In this document: positions 31,611-45,234 of the stretch, one piece after another
How the letters are laid out: every line of letters starts with the position of its first letter
How positions within the stretch are numbered: position 1 is the stretch's first letter
NCBI GenBank assembly: GCA_950022655.1
Contig: OX465584.1
Coordinates: 4,659,694 to 4,723,693 of the forward strand
Reading direction: 5' to 3'
Source: Alentia gelatinosa
Taxonomy: Eukaryota; Annelida; Polychaeta; Phyllodocida; Polynoidae
Length of the DNA stretch: 64,000 nucleotides
Position numbers and translations under genes: made by a program
Notes under the pieces: model-generated
Told to the model about the DNA's origin: nothing
What the model saw: the letters and a program-made list of their open reading frames with translations, nothing else
The model's database searches: none

Positions 31611-32867
31611 AAATATTAATAGATGGAATAATAATGGAATAATTGTGACAAAGGCGTGTATGGCGGAAAATATGAAATAACAGGGTTTATTAAACAACTA
31701 CAGTGGGACAAACCCCAGTCCTACACATCAAGAAATACATTTCTAAAGATAGAATAAAAACTTACACACCAAGGTAAGATTAAAATGTCTGCTCAGGTGA
31801 GCAGAAACGAGCGGAATGTTATTTATAAATGATAAACGTCACCAAGTCAACTCTGGTTACCGCGTCAGGTTACCGGGTTACCTATAAAAATATATGTGAC
31901 GCCAAACAACAAGTAGGTTCCGCAGTGAATAATACTGTAGCATGTATTGGTTGATAATTTATATTTATATAAACGGTGTTATATAATGATATATAAATCA
32001 TTACTTCCAGTTAGATAAAAATGATATAAGATTATTGTATGTACATATATATGGGAGAAATAAACCCACGCTAGAGAAGGTTTATTCTGAGTATAAAAGG
32101 GACAAGTACATCTACAGTTTCTGACGCTAGAGGGACCAATTCTTCAGCTATCCTGGGACCTGTTTTTAAAACTAAGAACGACGAAAGAATTGGTCCTATC
32201 GTGGTCCTTGATGCATTCTCATTACCTAAAGTGATCCGTCTTTATGGAGGACATTCCTACACAACGATCAAGAAAATATCTTTATTTTGAGTGTTTTAAA
32301 AAATCTCAATCGTGATCCACATCATCCATAGGCCTGTCCTACCTCTATCATCGGTCTTATTGGAAGACAACCCCAGGGGGTGTCGTACCAGTACTTTGAT
32401 TACCAGAATTAAGTAACTTAGCTATTCTCAGCTCAAAATGGCAGCTTAAAGTGTGATTTGATTACATAATTGTATTTACCTATGCATAAATCTATTGTAC
32501 AGGTACAAAGAATGCTTATTTGTAAAGTGGTATTTCATTGTCCTCCACCAAGACCTTTCCTCCATGAGGATTATCTTTGATCATTGACTAAAGACAATCC
32601 TAGTGGAGAACAAGTCTATGTCATGTGACTTTAAAACTCAATCTGATTGGTCGTCCACTAGGACATGTCTTCAACTACGACCAAAAAGGCGTGAACGATC
32701 AAGATTTGATCATTTCTGTAGGACCATGTTTAAAATACGGACTCCATCTGAGACCTCCAGTTTTAATTAAAATCATAATTAATATATTTCCGATAGTTCC
32801 AATGAATCAAATAGCTTTTATTTGTTATTTTCAATCACCCACGATACCCCTAGACGTGTCCCCAGCC
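31611..32867. repeat. Tandem duplication, copy 2
   Basis: Copy 2 continues past its end into GGAGAGCTGCAGGACAC, which is contiguous with this sequence in the element at 61482-62108. Copy 2 therefore keeps the original right junction and copy 1 the left junction. Confidence 0.95.
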
Positions 32868-33062
32868 AGGAGAGCTGCAGGACACTTTTCAGGAGCTCTC
32901 CTGGCCCGAGGATTGAAAATAAAACGAAATTTGAGGAGATCTCCTAGATCGTGGCCCACAACTCCCCTTCCCCGGGAGACTTTGAAATATCGAACCCAAA
33001 CTGTCCTGGGACCTCTCCCCGGGCGCCCCAGGATTCCTCGGGCAGAAAATAAAACACCCCCC
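32868..33062. mobile_element. Part of the GGGCCC-ended element family
   Basis: It matches the reverse complement of 61490-61680 (CTTTTCAGGAGCTCTCCTGG, GGAGATCTCCTAGATCGTGG, CTCGGGCAGAAAATAAA). The sequence is full of nested GGAGAGCTC/GGAGATCTCC palindromes. The terminal GGGCCC is lost here. Confidence 0.7.
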
Positions 33063-33182
33063 TGGTGTTGATTCCTTGAAACGCCTGGTCCAGTGGTCCT
33101 CAGGTAAGGGCATCTGGTGGGATAATGCTGGACTACTTTTTACATGTCCATAAGCGCCAATGCACTTATGGTCCACATATAT

Positions 33183-34585
33183 ATATAATATTAATAACCC
33201 AATGTGATAATCAGGAAGATAATAAGATAATGAATGACTAGAAAACGGGTTTGGCGGTAAATAGACAAAACCAGGCTTTATTCAGGAAGTAACAATGGGA
33301 CTTACCCAAACCTATACATCGACAATTACAGGAAGCTAAGTTCAAAAACATCAAGGTAAGACTAAAACACGTCCGATACCTGTGACAGCAAGCAGCAGAT
33401 TAACCGTTATAGAGCCTGGTAACCAGGGTACCCGTATTTGCGGCGGTAACCAGGTAACTATGTGAGAGATAAACAAGTGACGATAATAACAATAACAGTC
33501 ACGGATTGAATAATGACGATAATATGAGAAAACATGGTTACTGAGCCCGTACGGGTGGCCGTTCGAGGTCATTTGACGAAAAAATACGGCCCGACGCCGC
33601 AGGCGGGAGGGCCGCATTTTTTCATTAAATGGTCAAGAACGGCACCCGTACGGGCTCAGTCACTACGTTTCCTTATTACTATACACCTCCAACTCATTTA
33701 AAACGCCGTTTCATGACCTTCCCTGCACCGTGGTTAATGCCCCTGTTCCTGTACAAAGCTAATGACATCCACTACGTCCCGCTAGCGGTAAAAACCCGGC
33801 AACGATCGATGTGTAGCAACAGATGACGCTGTAACTTCACTTCCCGTAAGAATTAAATTTAAAATTTAACACGAGTACGGCACATATATAAACTATAATC
33901 GTACCAAATATGATGTAGATCGGTCACTTTAAACCGAAGATATCGGCGTTTGAATACGGCGACTTCGACATTCACTGAGGTGGGAGGGTGAAAACCCGGC
34001 AACTGCCGACATGGAGCGGACTATGAAATGTATGACACAGGACGACCTGGAACTCTGGTAGCCAACGTAATTATGACGTCGACAACGCGGAGCGGCCTAA
34101 CGGGAAGCGGTCGGACTTGTTGATATCTTCAGTCTCGCAGATTTAAGCTATTTAAACGGTTTTACGTGAATGTCATATGTTGACTACCACGATATTTGGA
34201 CAATACATACTTCCATTTGTTACAGGTAAGGCTAAGAATGTATCTCAAGTTATGAATGGGAGAGAACCGCCATTGTCTTTGTTTGTTTTTGACACTGTCA
34301 CTGCTCTCGAGCTCTCGCGATAAATTCCAGTAGTGAGCCAAACGTCTGGCACGGCAGGCACATACATTTTTACATTGTGGAGCCTATGAGAATCTCTACG
34401 GCCCCCCCCCCCCCCTACGGCGGGCCTGAACGTTATTTATACGATATCCCTAGCAGCGGGTAGTATTTCAATTGGATAATAATTTATATACATATAACGT
34501 GGTGTATTCCTCACGTAGTTGACGCATAGTAAAACTCCGAGTGATGGTGAGGAGTATTACGTAGTGTCAACTACAAGGAGAATAC
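33183..34585. mobile_element. Long F2-type element containing hairpin copy d
   Basis: The left part (33183-33370) is homologous to the start of the 30354 repeat. Hairpin d is at 33539-33661: arms GAGCCCGTACGGGTGGCCGT then TCGAGGTCA, pairing with TGGTCAAGAACGGCACCCGT, with tip CCCGACGCCGCAGGCGGG. The right frame CCTTATTACTATACACCTCC and AAACGCCGTTTCATGA matches copies b and c. The body at 34148-34206 matches 19628-19685. A second hairpin lies at 34503-34585 (GTAGTTGAC with GTCAACTAC). No ORF. Confidence 0.65.
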
Positions 34586-34589
34586 GGCC

Positions 34590-35280
34590 ACACAGATCGA
34601 AATCATAGTAATGTTGTATTTATTACTCACCTTTTGACTAATCGTTAGGAAAAAATCTTTTAAACAATATCTACAGCTTCCATTAGGATTTAGATATTCT
34701 ATTTATGCTACAGAATCACCAAAACACACTTGTATTACCAACTGCCTTATTTAAAACTTAGGAGCGACATAAAACTGTCCATTCTCAGTGAAAATAATGC
34801 GGCCCATTCCAGACATCTCAAAAGGTGAATATCACGTGACTTCTAGCGCTACCATGGTGATTAAAGGCGTATCCTACAATACGAAGTGGCGCCACCTGGT
34901 GACTTTTAAATTTGATCAAATATCGGTCTAGATGAGTAAATTTAACATTTTGTCCAGTTTATCCAACTTCAATAGGTGACCTATGAACGTAAATGTATAG
35001 TACTATACATCTACTATATTCTGTGAACGTTTTAGTAATATCACCTGGGTTTTACAAGGTAAAAAATACTTTTTTTTAATTCCTAAATATTATGATACAA
35101 AATTATCGTATAAATCAATAAATAAAAAAAAACTAGCACGGTTAACCGAGGTTCTTAAGTTGGCCATGTGTTTTACAACATTTAGAAATTATCATATTAA
35201 ATTTTCAGGAGATTGACATAGATTTTAATCTTCAAGTCAAATTATCCGATATGCCTTTAATACCTGTACGCAGTGCGCCG
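34590..35280. other. No feature recognised
   Basis: AT-rich sequence with no supported gene or repeat pair. Confidence 0.35.
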
Positions 35281-35379
35281 TTCATATAGTAACAGATTCC
35301 TGTTTGCTATCGATTTATTTGTGTAATTGTGTATCGTGCTATTTTCTCTCAATGGCTGGTGCTGCTTGCGCTCTCACAG

Positions 35380-35565
35380 GAACATTGTGTCATTTTATAT
35401 GCTGTCTTGGTCGGGATCAATTTCAATGCCTCGAGCTTCATTTTCAGGGAAAGCGATTGCACCGTGTACTATGATATTCCAGCTCCAATTTAGTATGTCA
35501 TACCTGCATATAAACTCAATAATACTTTTTATTACCCCAAATACGGAGTCTCCATACTAAGCCTA
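35380..35565 (+). repeat. Dispersed repeat shared with 20860-20960
   Basis: TATGATATTCCAGCTCCAAT and ATACCTGCATAT match the second copy, with substitutions. Too short to classify. Confidence 0.5.
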
Positions 35566-36057
35566 TGGAGCCTCCAGATCGCTACTGAATAGAATATGGA
35601 AAGGCATACTCTTTTAGGAGAATATTGCTATTTCGGCCACCTGACAGGCATTACAGGAACTATTTATGTAAGACGTATATACAGCAGGTATATTTATATA
35701 TAAAGGCACCAGTCGCCACCTACCGTTTAATTAATTAATTACCCATACCGTCTGCGCTCGGGACCTACCACAGTGCCTCATCAAATTTTTTTCTGGTTAA
35801 GGGCACAATCCACCAGGCCGATTTCTCACCCGATCAATTGTTCCTGTGCCCTTAAAAGGAAGCCCACGTATTGTAATTTATTTAATTCTGATAATAATAG
35901 TTTAATAAATTACCATTTTCAAAGATTTGAGAAATTCTAGGGCATCCGATAATAATCAGCGATTGTCTGGCTAAAGAATCGGCTACCGTCGGTCCAGTGG
36001 AACACCCCCCTTTAGACGTGTTGTAGTTTCGCTCCTGGAATTAGTCTCAATGGCAAC

Positions 36058-36321
36058 ATGGTGACCTGCGAAGGTTGTGGAAAGACTTATGATGGTAGGA
36101 AAAGACCGAAAGGCTGTCCATACTGTTTTTCTCCACAGTTTGACCGTTTAAACAGAAGTTTAAACGAATTGGCTCGGGGAACTGACATGGAGTCACACGT
36201 TACAGCCACTGGGAATGAACAACCAATATCTCAACAACCGGAAAATGAAGAAACTCTGGAACAACTCATCAAAATGATAGAGACATGTAATTTAGCATAC
36301 TGTGGTATTTTAACAGGCTGA
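36058..36321 (+). CDS. Small zinc-ribbon-like protein (hypothetical)
   Basis: The ATG lies in a good Kozak-like context (CAACATGG). Near the N-terminus C-E-x-C-G-K-x9-C-x-Y-C (residues about 4-22, KRPKGCPYC) makes a plausible CxxC...CxxC zinc-binding knuckle; the rest is polar and Glu/Gln-rich (EETLEQLIKMIETC). The last four codons and the stop come from the MITE inserted at 36314, which starts after TTAA at 36310-36313. Without the insertion the frame would run on about 20 codons into the first macrosatellite unit and stop near 36705. Whether the gene is expressed, or has more exons, cannot be seen. I do not recognise the family. Confidence 0.4.
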   Translation: MVTCEGCGKTYDGRKRPKGCPYCFSPQFDRLNRSLNELARGTDMESHVTATGNEQPISQQPENEETLEQLIKMIETCNLAYCGILTG

Positions 36322-36659
36322 ATCCAATGGAGATATTTATTTTCATGTATATTAATGATGTCATAGTTAATTTCCATCTTGAAATAACGACACTGAAAAA
36401 TTAAATTTATCAATTCTCTGATCCATCTGAGGACTTCAGATTCAAAATAAATTATGCAAATTAGCTGTCCAAAATCCTATTTACAAGTCAAAGATATGAT
36501 TTGTCTTATATAAGATGATCTAGATTAGAGAGGAGCATCATTTGAGTGCTTTTTGCAAAGTCTATGCATCATTATTACAGATTTCCCTATCAATATGCAA
36601 ATTAACTATGACATCATCAATACACATGAAAAATAGATATTTCCATTGGATTCAGCATG
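36314..36659. mobile_element. MITE with about 55-bp TIRs and TTAA duplication
   Basis: Left CAGGCTGAATCCAATGGAGA and the inverse of the right end (TTCCATTGGATTCAGCATG) match and continue through TATTTTCATGT and TATGACATCA. TTAA flanks it at 36310-36313 and 36660-36663, as in piggyBac-type insertions. A truncated inverted copy lies at 58855-59036, on the far side of the macrosatellite. Confidence 0.8.
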
Positions 36660-36663
36660 TTAA

Positions 36664-38801
36664 GCAGTACTACCCGGTATTTGTTTGAATGTAAAAAGAT
36701 CTATATGTGAAAGTAGAATTTCCGACAATTACTTTACAAATCTACATGTATATGACATTCTTCAAAGAGCTACACATGTTGATAGAGATGATATGATATT
36801 TTTCCCAAATCAGTGCTAAAGATCTATTAGGAGAGTAAGAAACAATATTCAATATTGGTTCAAGGCGGCCGCTTATTTAACCCCACTAGAGCTAACATAG
36901 TGTGGCTCTGGTGGCCAGTGTAGCAGAGGCCACATGCATATCTCTATACTGTACAGTGAGTTAGTACCAGTAGAGACCCCTGGTGTCAAAGTCGGGCATG
37001 AGGCTTCACAGCTAAGTCAGAGCTCAACTGAGAATCCAGTAAAAACTGAATCTGGTACCTGAGTGCGCATTGGCAAAATCGAAAACGGACCAGCAGAAAA
37101 AGTTGAGGCTGAATCTAGGTCAAATCTCTCACTCTCTTGAGATCATATTTTTTCAAATATCTCCGGAACGGATGGGAATTTCTGAATGATTTTTTCACAG
37201 GTGGATCGAGCGTTTCAAGCTGGACTCATCCATACCAGTTGACATGTATATGACGTGATTTAATGTAAGAAAATCGAAAATTATTGATTTTGAAAAATGG
37301 TAAAACTAGGTCAAATCTTTGGAGTTGTGTCATTTACTTATAAAACAAAATAGAGACATAACTAAAGAATTAAATGATAGCTATATATGTTGGCTTTCAG
37401 ATCTTGTTTAAAATTTTGTTCAGATTGGTATATATTTGGTGTTATTAATTTTTTAGACGAAGCTGATAAAAAAAAATTCTCCAATTTTCTTAAAATCAAT
37501 AAAAAACACATTCAGCTTGAAAGTATCGCAATGATACTTTAGGCGTCATTAAACAAGATATAGATGTTCAATTCTGATGGATGTTTGATGACCTGTGACT
37601 AACCACGCCTTAGGAAATAATTTTTGAAGTTGAGAGATTTCTCTCTCTTCAGTAAATGTCAGTCTCTAAATCTGTATTTCTCAATAAATAAACACACAAC
37701 TGAAACAGGTAATGGTTGAGTCATAGTAGAACAACTTTCCCGAAGTGATTATAATAGTCTTGTTTCAATCAAACCATAAACATTTATGGGACACTTGATT
37801 TAACTCATACACAGGAAAATATGGTAAAAAAGGTTTAGAATTGGGTTTGGAGCGCCATCTAGCGGATACTGTATGAAGCATAGTATCACTCTCCCTTGCA
37901 GAGGTTTAGCTACAATCCCCATGCTCTCAATGGAATGAGAATGTGAATGGAGAGTGCGTAACTTGTACAGGTGCGCTTGGATCAACCTGTGAAGACGATT
38001 TTTGTCTTGTTTTGCCCATTTTGGAATATGTATGTTATTCCATGTAGTTAGATCCTTTTCATAAACCTTTAGGTTATGTCTGCGATCGCCAGTCAGATCT
38101 TTTTTGTACAGTAAAATATACCAAAAAACGAAAAGTCAAGGCCAACATGGGGATCGAACTCCCTACACCTGCATCCCTAGCCCAACACTTTGCTGACTGC
38201 TCCATAGTGCTAGATGTATGACTTGGGTCAAATACTTGGTGTGGTGGTGGGTTGGGGAATCAGCGGAGTTTTGAAAGAGCTACAAGATGGGTTCATTCAT
38301 GTAAAACATGACATTTTTTTTGTATTGCTTTTACAACTGCAATGCTATTCCTATTGAATAAAACTTTGCCCATGTAAAACTGGTGTTTTGACTTGTATTA
38401 GTTAAGATGAGAGAATTTTCTCATATGTACATTATTCTATTTGAGTCTAATAATGATTGTGTCTTTGCGCTTCTAATTAATCAAAGGAATAAATGACAAT
38501 TTTCCTTTTAGATTAGAACCCATGGCAATTTCTTGAAAATTGAATATGAAGATCTCCAAGTATTGTAGAACACATATCTAATTTAATAATTGGGGGTCGT
38601 CGTGCTAGTTTTTGATTTAGATATTAATAATATAACAATGTTATAACAGTATGATGGATATTAGCCACACAAAACCTGAGTCATTCCGTTTCAATGAAAA
38701 GTTTATTGATGATAAGTGATGAGTACAGACAAGCTGATGGTATAAGTGATAGATGATTGTATTAAAAACTCAAAATTATAAAAGAATAAATAAATAAATA
38801 T
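36664..38801. repeat. Macrosatellite unit 1, type A (subtype with CCCCACTAG)
   Basis: It has 8 extra bases near its start (ACCCGGTATTTG where others have ATATG), matching the read-through of the zinc-ribbon frame. It shares TTTTTCCC, CCCCACTAGAG and CCAGCAGAAA with unit 5. Confidence 0.93.
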
Positions 38802-40953
38802 GCAGTACTATATGTTTGAATGTAAAAAGATCTATATGTGAAAGTAGAATTTCCGACAATTACTTTACAAATCTACATGTATATGACATTCTTCAAAGAG
38901 CTACACATGTTGATAGAGATGATATGATATTATTCCCAAATCAGTGCTAAAGATCTATTAGGAGAGTAAGAAACAATATTCAATATTGGTTCAAGGCGGC
39001 CGCTTATTTAACCCGACCAGAGCTAACGTAGTGTGGCTCTGGTGGCCAGTGTAGCAGAGGCCACATGCATATCTCTATACTGTACAGTGAGTTAGTACCA
39101 GTAGAGACCCCTGGTGTCAAAGTCGGGCATGAGGCTTCACAGCTAAGTCAGAGCTCAACTGAGAATCCAGTAAAAACTGAATCTGGTACCTGAGTGCGCA
39201 TTGGCAAAATCGAAAACGGACCAGCGGAAAAAGTTGAGGCTGAATCTAGGTCAAATCTCTCACTCTCTTGAGATCATATTTTTTCAAATATCTCCGGAAC
39301 GGATGGGAATTTCTGAATGATTTTTTCACAGGTGGATCGAGCGTTTCAAGCTGGACTCATCCATACCAGTTGACATGTATATGACGTGATTTAATGTAAG
39401 AAAATCGAAAATTATTGATTTTGAAAAATGGTAAAACTAGGTCAAATCTTTGGAGTTGTGTCATTTACTTATAAAACAAAATAGAGACATAACTAAAGAA
39501 TTAAATGATAGCTATATATGTTGGCCTTCAGATCCTGTTTAAGATTTTGTTCAGATTGGTATATATTTGGTGTTATTAATTTTTTAGACGAAGCTGATAA
39601 AAAAAAATTCTCCAATTTTCTTAAAATCAATAAAAAAACACGTTCAGCTTGAAAGTATCCAGTGATACTTTAGGCGTCATTAAACAAGATATAGATGTTC
39701 AATTCTGATGGATGTTTGATGACCTGTGACTAACCACGCCTTAGGAAATAATTTTTGAAGTTGAGAGATTTCTCTCTCTTCAGTTAATGTCAGTCTCTAA
39801 ATCTGTATTTCTCAATAAATAAACACACAACTGAAACAGGTAATGGTTGAGTCATAGTAGAACAACTTTCCCGAAGTGATTATAATAGTCTTGTTTCAAT
39901 CAAACCGTAAACATTTATGGGACACTTGATTTAACTCATACACAGGAAAATATGGTAAAAAAGGTTTAGAATTGGGTTTGGAGCGCCAACTAGCGGATAC
40001 TGTATGAAGCATAGTATCACTCTCCCTTGCAGAGGTTTAGCTACAATCCCCATGCTCTCAATGGAATGAGAATGTGAATGGAGAGTGCGTAACTTGTACA
40101 GGTGCGCTTGGATCAACCTGTGAAGACGATTTTTGTCTTGTTTTGCCCATTTTGGAATATGTATGTTATTCCATGTAGTTAGATCCTTTTCATAAACCTT
40201 TAGGTTATGTCTGCGATCGCCAGTCAGATCTTTTTTGTACAGTAAAATATACCAAAAAACGAAAAGTCAAGGCCAACATGGGGATCGAACTCCCTACACC
40301 TGCATCCCTAGCCCAACACTTTGCTGACTGCTCCATAGTGCTAGATGTATGACTTGGGTCAAATACTTGGTGTGGTGGTGGGTTGGGGAATCAGCGGAGT
40401 TTTGAAAGAGCTACAAGATGGGTTCATTCATGTAAAACATGACATTTTTTTTGTATTGCTTTTACAACTGCAATGCTATTCCTATTGAATAAAACTTTGC
40501 CCATGTAAAACTGGTGTTTTGACTTGTATTAGTTAAGATGAGAGAATTTTCTCATATGTACATTTTTCTATTTGAGTCTAATAATGATTGATATTCATAA
40601 AATTCATCATTTGTCTTTGCGGTTCTAATTAATCAAAGGAATAAATGACAATTTTCCTCTTAGATTAGAACCCATGGCAATTTCTTGAAAATTGAATATG
40701 AAGATCTCCAAGTATTGTAGAACACATATCTAATTTAATAATTGGGGGTCGTCGTGCTAGTTTTTGATTTAGATATTAATAATATAACAATGTTATAACA
40801 GTATGATGGATATTAGCCACACAAAACCTGAGTCATTCCGTTTCAATGAAAAGTTTATTGATGATAAGTGATGAGTACAGACAAGCTGATGGTATAAGTG
40901 ATAGATGATTGTATTAAAAACTCAAAATTATAAAAGAATAAATAAATAAATAT
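38802..40953. repeat. Macrosatellite unit 2, type B
   Basis: CCCGACCAGAGCTAACGTAG, CCAGTGATACTTT and the 22-bp insert near 40594 define type B. Confidence 0.95.
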
Positions 40954-43083
40954 GCAGTACTATATGTTTGAATGTAAAAAGATCTATATGTGAAAGTAGA
41001 ATTTCCGACAATTACTTTACAAATCTACATGTATATGACATTCTTCAAAGAGCTACACATGTTGATAGAGATGATATGATATTATTCCCAAATCAGTGCT
41101 AAAGATCTATTAGGAGAGTAAGAAACAATATTCAATATTGGTTCAAGGCGGCCGCTTATTTAACCCGACTAGAGCTAACATAGTGTGGCTCTGGTGGCCA
41201 GTGTAGCAGAGGCCACATGCATATCTCTATACTGTACAGTGAGTTAGTACCAGTAGAGACCCCTGGTGTCAAAGTCGGGCATGAGGCTTCACAGCTAAGT
41301 CAGAGCTCAACTGAGAATCCAGTAAAAACTGAATCTGGTACCTGAGTGCGCATTGGCAAAATCGAAAACGGACCAGCGGAAAAAGTTGAGGCTGAATCTA
41401 GGTCAAATCTCTCACTCTCTTGAGATCATATTTTTTCAAATATCTCCGGAACGGATGGGAATTTCTGAATGATTTTTTCACAGGTGGATCGAGCGTTTCA
41501 AGCTGGACTCATCCATACCAGTTGACATGTATATGACGTGATTTAATGTAAGAAAATCGAAAATTATTGATTTTGAAAAATGGTAAAACTAGGTCAAATC
41601 TTTGGAGTTGTGTCATTTACTTATAAAACAAAATAGAGACATAACTAAAGAATTAAATGATAGCTATATATGTTGGCTTTCAGATCTTGTTTAAAATTTT
41701 GTTCAGATTGGTATATATTTGGTGTTATTAATTTTTTAGACGAAGCTGATAAAAAAAATTCTCCAATTTTCTTAAAATCAATAAAAAACACATTCAGCTT
41801 GAAAGTATCGCAATGATACTTTAGGCGTCATTAAACAAGATATAGATGTTCAATTCTGATGGATGTTTGATGACCTGTGACTAACCACGCCTTAGGAAAT
41901 AATTTTTGAAGTTGAGAGATTTCTCTCTCTTCAGTAAATGTCAGTCTCTAAATCTGTATTTCTCAATAAATAAACACACAACTGAAACAGGTAATGGTTG
42001 AGTCATAGTAGAACAACTTTCCCGAAGTGATTATAATAGTCTTGTTTCAATCAAACCATAAACATTTATGGGACACTTGATTTAACTCATACACAGGAAA
42101 ATATGGTAAAAAAGGTTTAGAATTGGGTTTGGAGCGCCATCTAGCGGATACTGTATGAAGCATAGTATCACTCTCCCTTGCAGAGGTTTAGCTACAATCC
42201 CCATGCTCTCAATGGAATGAGAATGTGAATGGAGAGTGCGTAACTTGTACAGGTACGCTTGGATCAACCTGTGAAGACAATTTTTGTCTTGTTTTGCCCA
42301 TTTTGGAATATGTATGTTATTCCATGTAGTTAGATCCTTTTCATAAACCTTTAGGTTATGTCTGCGATCGCCAGTCAGATCTTTTTTGTACAGTAAAATA
42401 TACCAAAAAACGAAAAGTCAAGGCCAACATGGGGATCGAACTCCCTACACCTGCATCCCTAGCCCAACACTTTGCTGACTGCTCCATAGTGCTAGATGTA
42501 TGACTTGGGTCAAATACTTGGTGTGGTGGTGGGTTGGGGAATCAGCGGAGTTTTGAAAGAGCTACAAGATGGGTTCATTCATGTAAAACATGACATTTTT
42601 TTTGTATTGCTTTTACAACTGCAATGCTATTCCTATTGAATAAAACTTTGCCCATGTAAAACTGGTGTTTTGACTTGTATTAGTTAAGATGAGAGAATTT
42701 TCTCATATGTACATTATTCTATTTGAGTCTAATAATGATTGTGTCTTTGCGCTTCTAATTAATCAAAGGAATAAATGACAATTTTCCTTTTAGATTAGAA
42801 CCCATGGCAATTTCTTGAAAATTGAATATGAAGATCTCCAAGTATTGTAGAACACATATCTAATTTAATAATTGGGGGTCGTCGTGCTAGTTTTTGATTT
42901 AGATATTAATAATATAACAATGTTATAACAGTATGATGGATATTAGCCACACAAAACCTGAGTCATTCCGTTTCAATGAAAAGTTTATTGATGATAAGTG
43001 ATGAGTACAGACAAGCTGATGGTATAAGTGATAGATGATTGTATTAAAAACTCAAAATTATAAAAGAATAAATAAATAAATAT
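40954..43083. repeat. Macrosatellite unit 3, type A (CCCGACTAG subtype)
   Basis: It carries the A markers and lacks the 22-bp insert. CCCGACTAGAG separates it from units 1 and 5. Confidence 0.95.
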
Positions 43084-45234
43084 GCAGTACTATATGTTTG
43101 AATGTAAAAAGATCTATATGTGAAAGTAGAATTTCCGACAATTACTTTACAAATCTACATGTATATGACATTCTTCAAAGAGCTACACATGTTGATAGAG
43201 ATGATATGATATTATTCCCAAATCAGTGCTAAAGATCTATTAGGAGAGTAAGAAACAATATTCAATATTGGTTCAAGGCGGCCGCTTATTTAACCCGACC
43301 AGAGCTAACGTAGTGTGGCTCTGGTGGCCAGTGTAGCAGAGGCCACATGCATATCTCTATACTGTACAGTGAGTTAGTACCAGTAGAGACCCCTGGTGTC
43401 AAAGTCGGGCATGAGGCTTCACAGCTAAGTCAGAGCTCAACTGAGAATCCAGTAAAAACTGAATCTGGTACCTGAGTGCGCATTGGCAAAATCGAAAACG
43501 GACCAGCGGAAAAAGTTGAGGCTGAATCTAGGTCAAATCTCTCACTCTCTTGAGATCATATTTTTTCAAATATCTCCGGAACGGATGGGAATTTCTGAAT
43601 GATTTTTTCACAGGTGGATCGAGCGTTTCAAGCTGGACTCATCCATACCAGTTGACATGTATATGACGTGATTTAATGTAAGAAAATCGAAAATTATTGA
43701 TTTTGAAAAATGGTAAAACTAGGTCAAATCTTTGGAGTTGTGTCATTTACTTATAAAACAAAATAGAGACATAACTAAAGAATTAAATGATAGCTATATA
43801 TGTTGGCCTTCAGATCCTGTTTAAGATTTTGTTCAGATTGGTATATATTTGGTGTTATTAATTTTTTAGACGAAGCTGATAAAAAAAAATTCTCCAATTT
43901 TCTTAAAATCAATAAAAAACACGTTCAGCTTGAAAGTATCCAGTGATACTTTAGGCGTCATTAAACAAGATATAGATGTTCAATTCTGATGGATGTTTGA
44001 TGACCTGTGACTAACCACGCCTTAGGAAATAATTTTTGAAGTTGAGAGATTTCTCTCTCTTCAGTTAATGTCAGTCTCTAAATCTGTATTTCTCAATAAA
44101 TAAACACACAACTGAAACAGGTAATGGTTGAGTCATAGTAGAACAACTTTCCCGAAGTGATTATAATAGTCTTGTTTCAATCAAACCGTAAACATTTATG
44201 GGACACTTGATTTAACTCATACACAGGAAAATATGGTAAAAAAGGTTTAGAATTGGGTTTGGAGCGCCAACTAGCGGATACTGTATGAAGCATAGTATCA
44301 CTCTCCCTTGCAGAGGTTTAGCTACAATCCCCATGCTCTCAATGGAATGAGAATGTGAATGGAGAGTGCGTAACTTGTACAGGTGCGCTTGGATCAACCT
44401 GTGAAGACGATTTTTGTCTTGTTTTGCCCATTTTGGAATATGTATGTTATTCCATGTAGTTAGATCCTTTTCATAAACCTTTAGGTTATGTCTGCGATCG
44501 CCAGTCAGATCTTTTTTGTACAGTAAAATATACCAAAAAACGAAAAGTCAAGGCCAACATGGGGATCGAACTCCCTACACCTGCATCCCTAGCCCAACAC
44601 TTTGCTGACTGCTCCATAGTGCTAGATGTATGACTTGGGTCAAATACTTGGTGTGGTGGTGGGTTGGGGAATCAGCGGAGTTTTGAAAGAGCTACAAGAT
44701 GGGTTCATTCATGTAAAACATGACATTTTTTTTGTATTGCTTTTACAACTGCAATGCTATTCCTATTGAATAAAACTTTGCCCATGTAAAACTGGTGTTT
44801 TGACTTGTATTAGTTAAGATGAGAGAATTTTCTCATATGTACATTTTTCTATTTGAGTCTAATAATGATTGATATTCATAAAATTCATCATTTGTCTTTG
44901 CGGTTCTAATTAATCAAAGGAATAAATGACAATTTTCCTCTTAGATTAGAACCCATGGCAATTTCTTGAAAATTGAATATGAAGATCTCCAAGTATTGTA
45001 GAACACATATCTAATTTAATAATTGGGGGTCGTCGTGCTAGTTTTTGATTTAGATATTAATAATATAACAATGTTATAACAGTATGATGGATATTAGCCA
45101 CACAAAACCTGAGTCATTCCGTTTCAATGAAAAGTTTATTGATGATAAGTGATGAGTACAGACAAGCTGATGGTATAAGTGATAGATGATTGTATTAAAA
45201 ACTCAAAATTATAAAAGAATAAATAAATAAATAT
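43084..45234. repeat. Macrosatellite unit 4, type B
   Basis: All B markers are present, including the insert near 44872. Confidence 0.95.

Noticed and set aside
31368..33071. Identical frames starting at 31368 and 32625
   Set aside because: They repeat because of the 1,257-bp duplication; no domain, and they run into transposon sequence.
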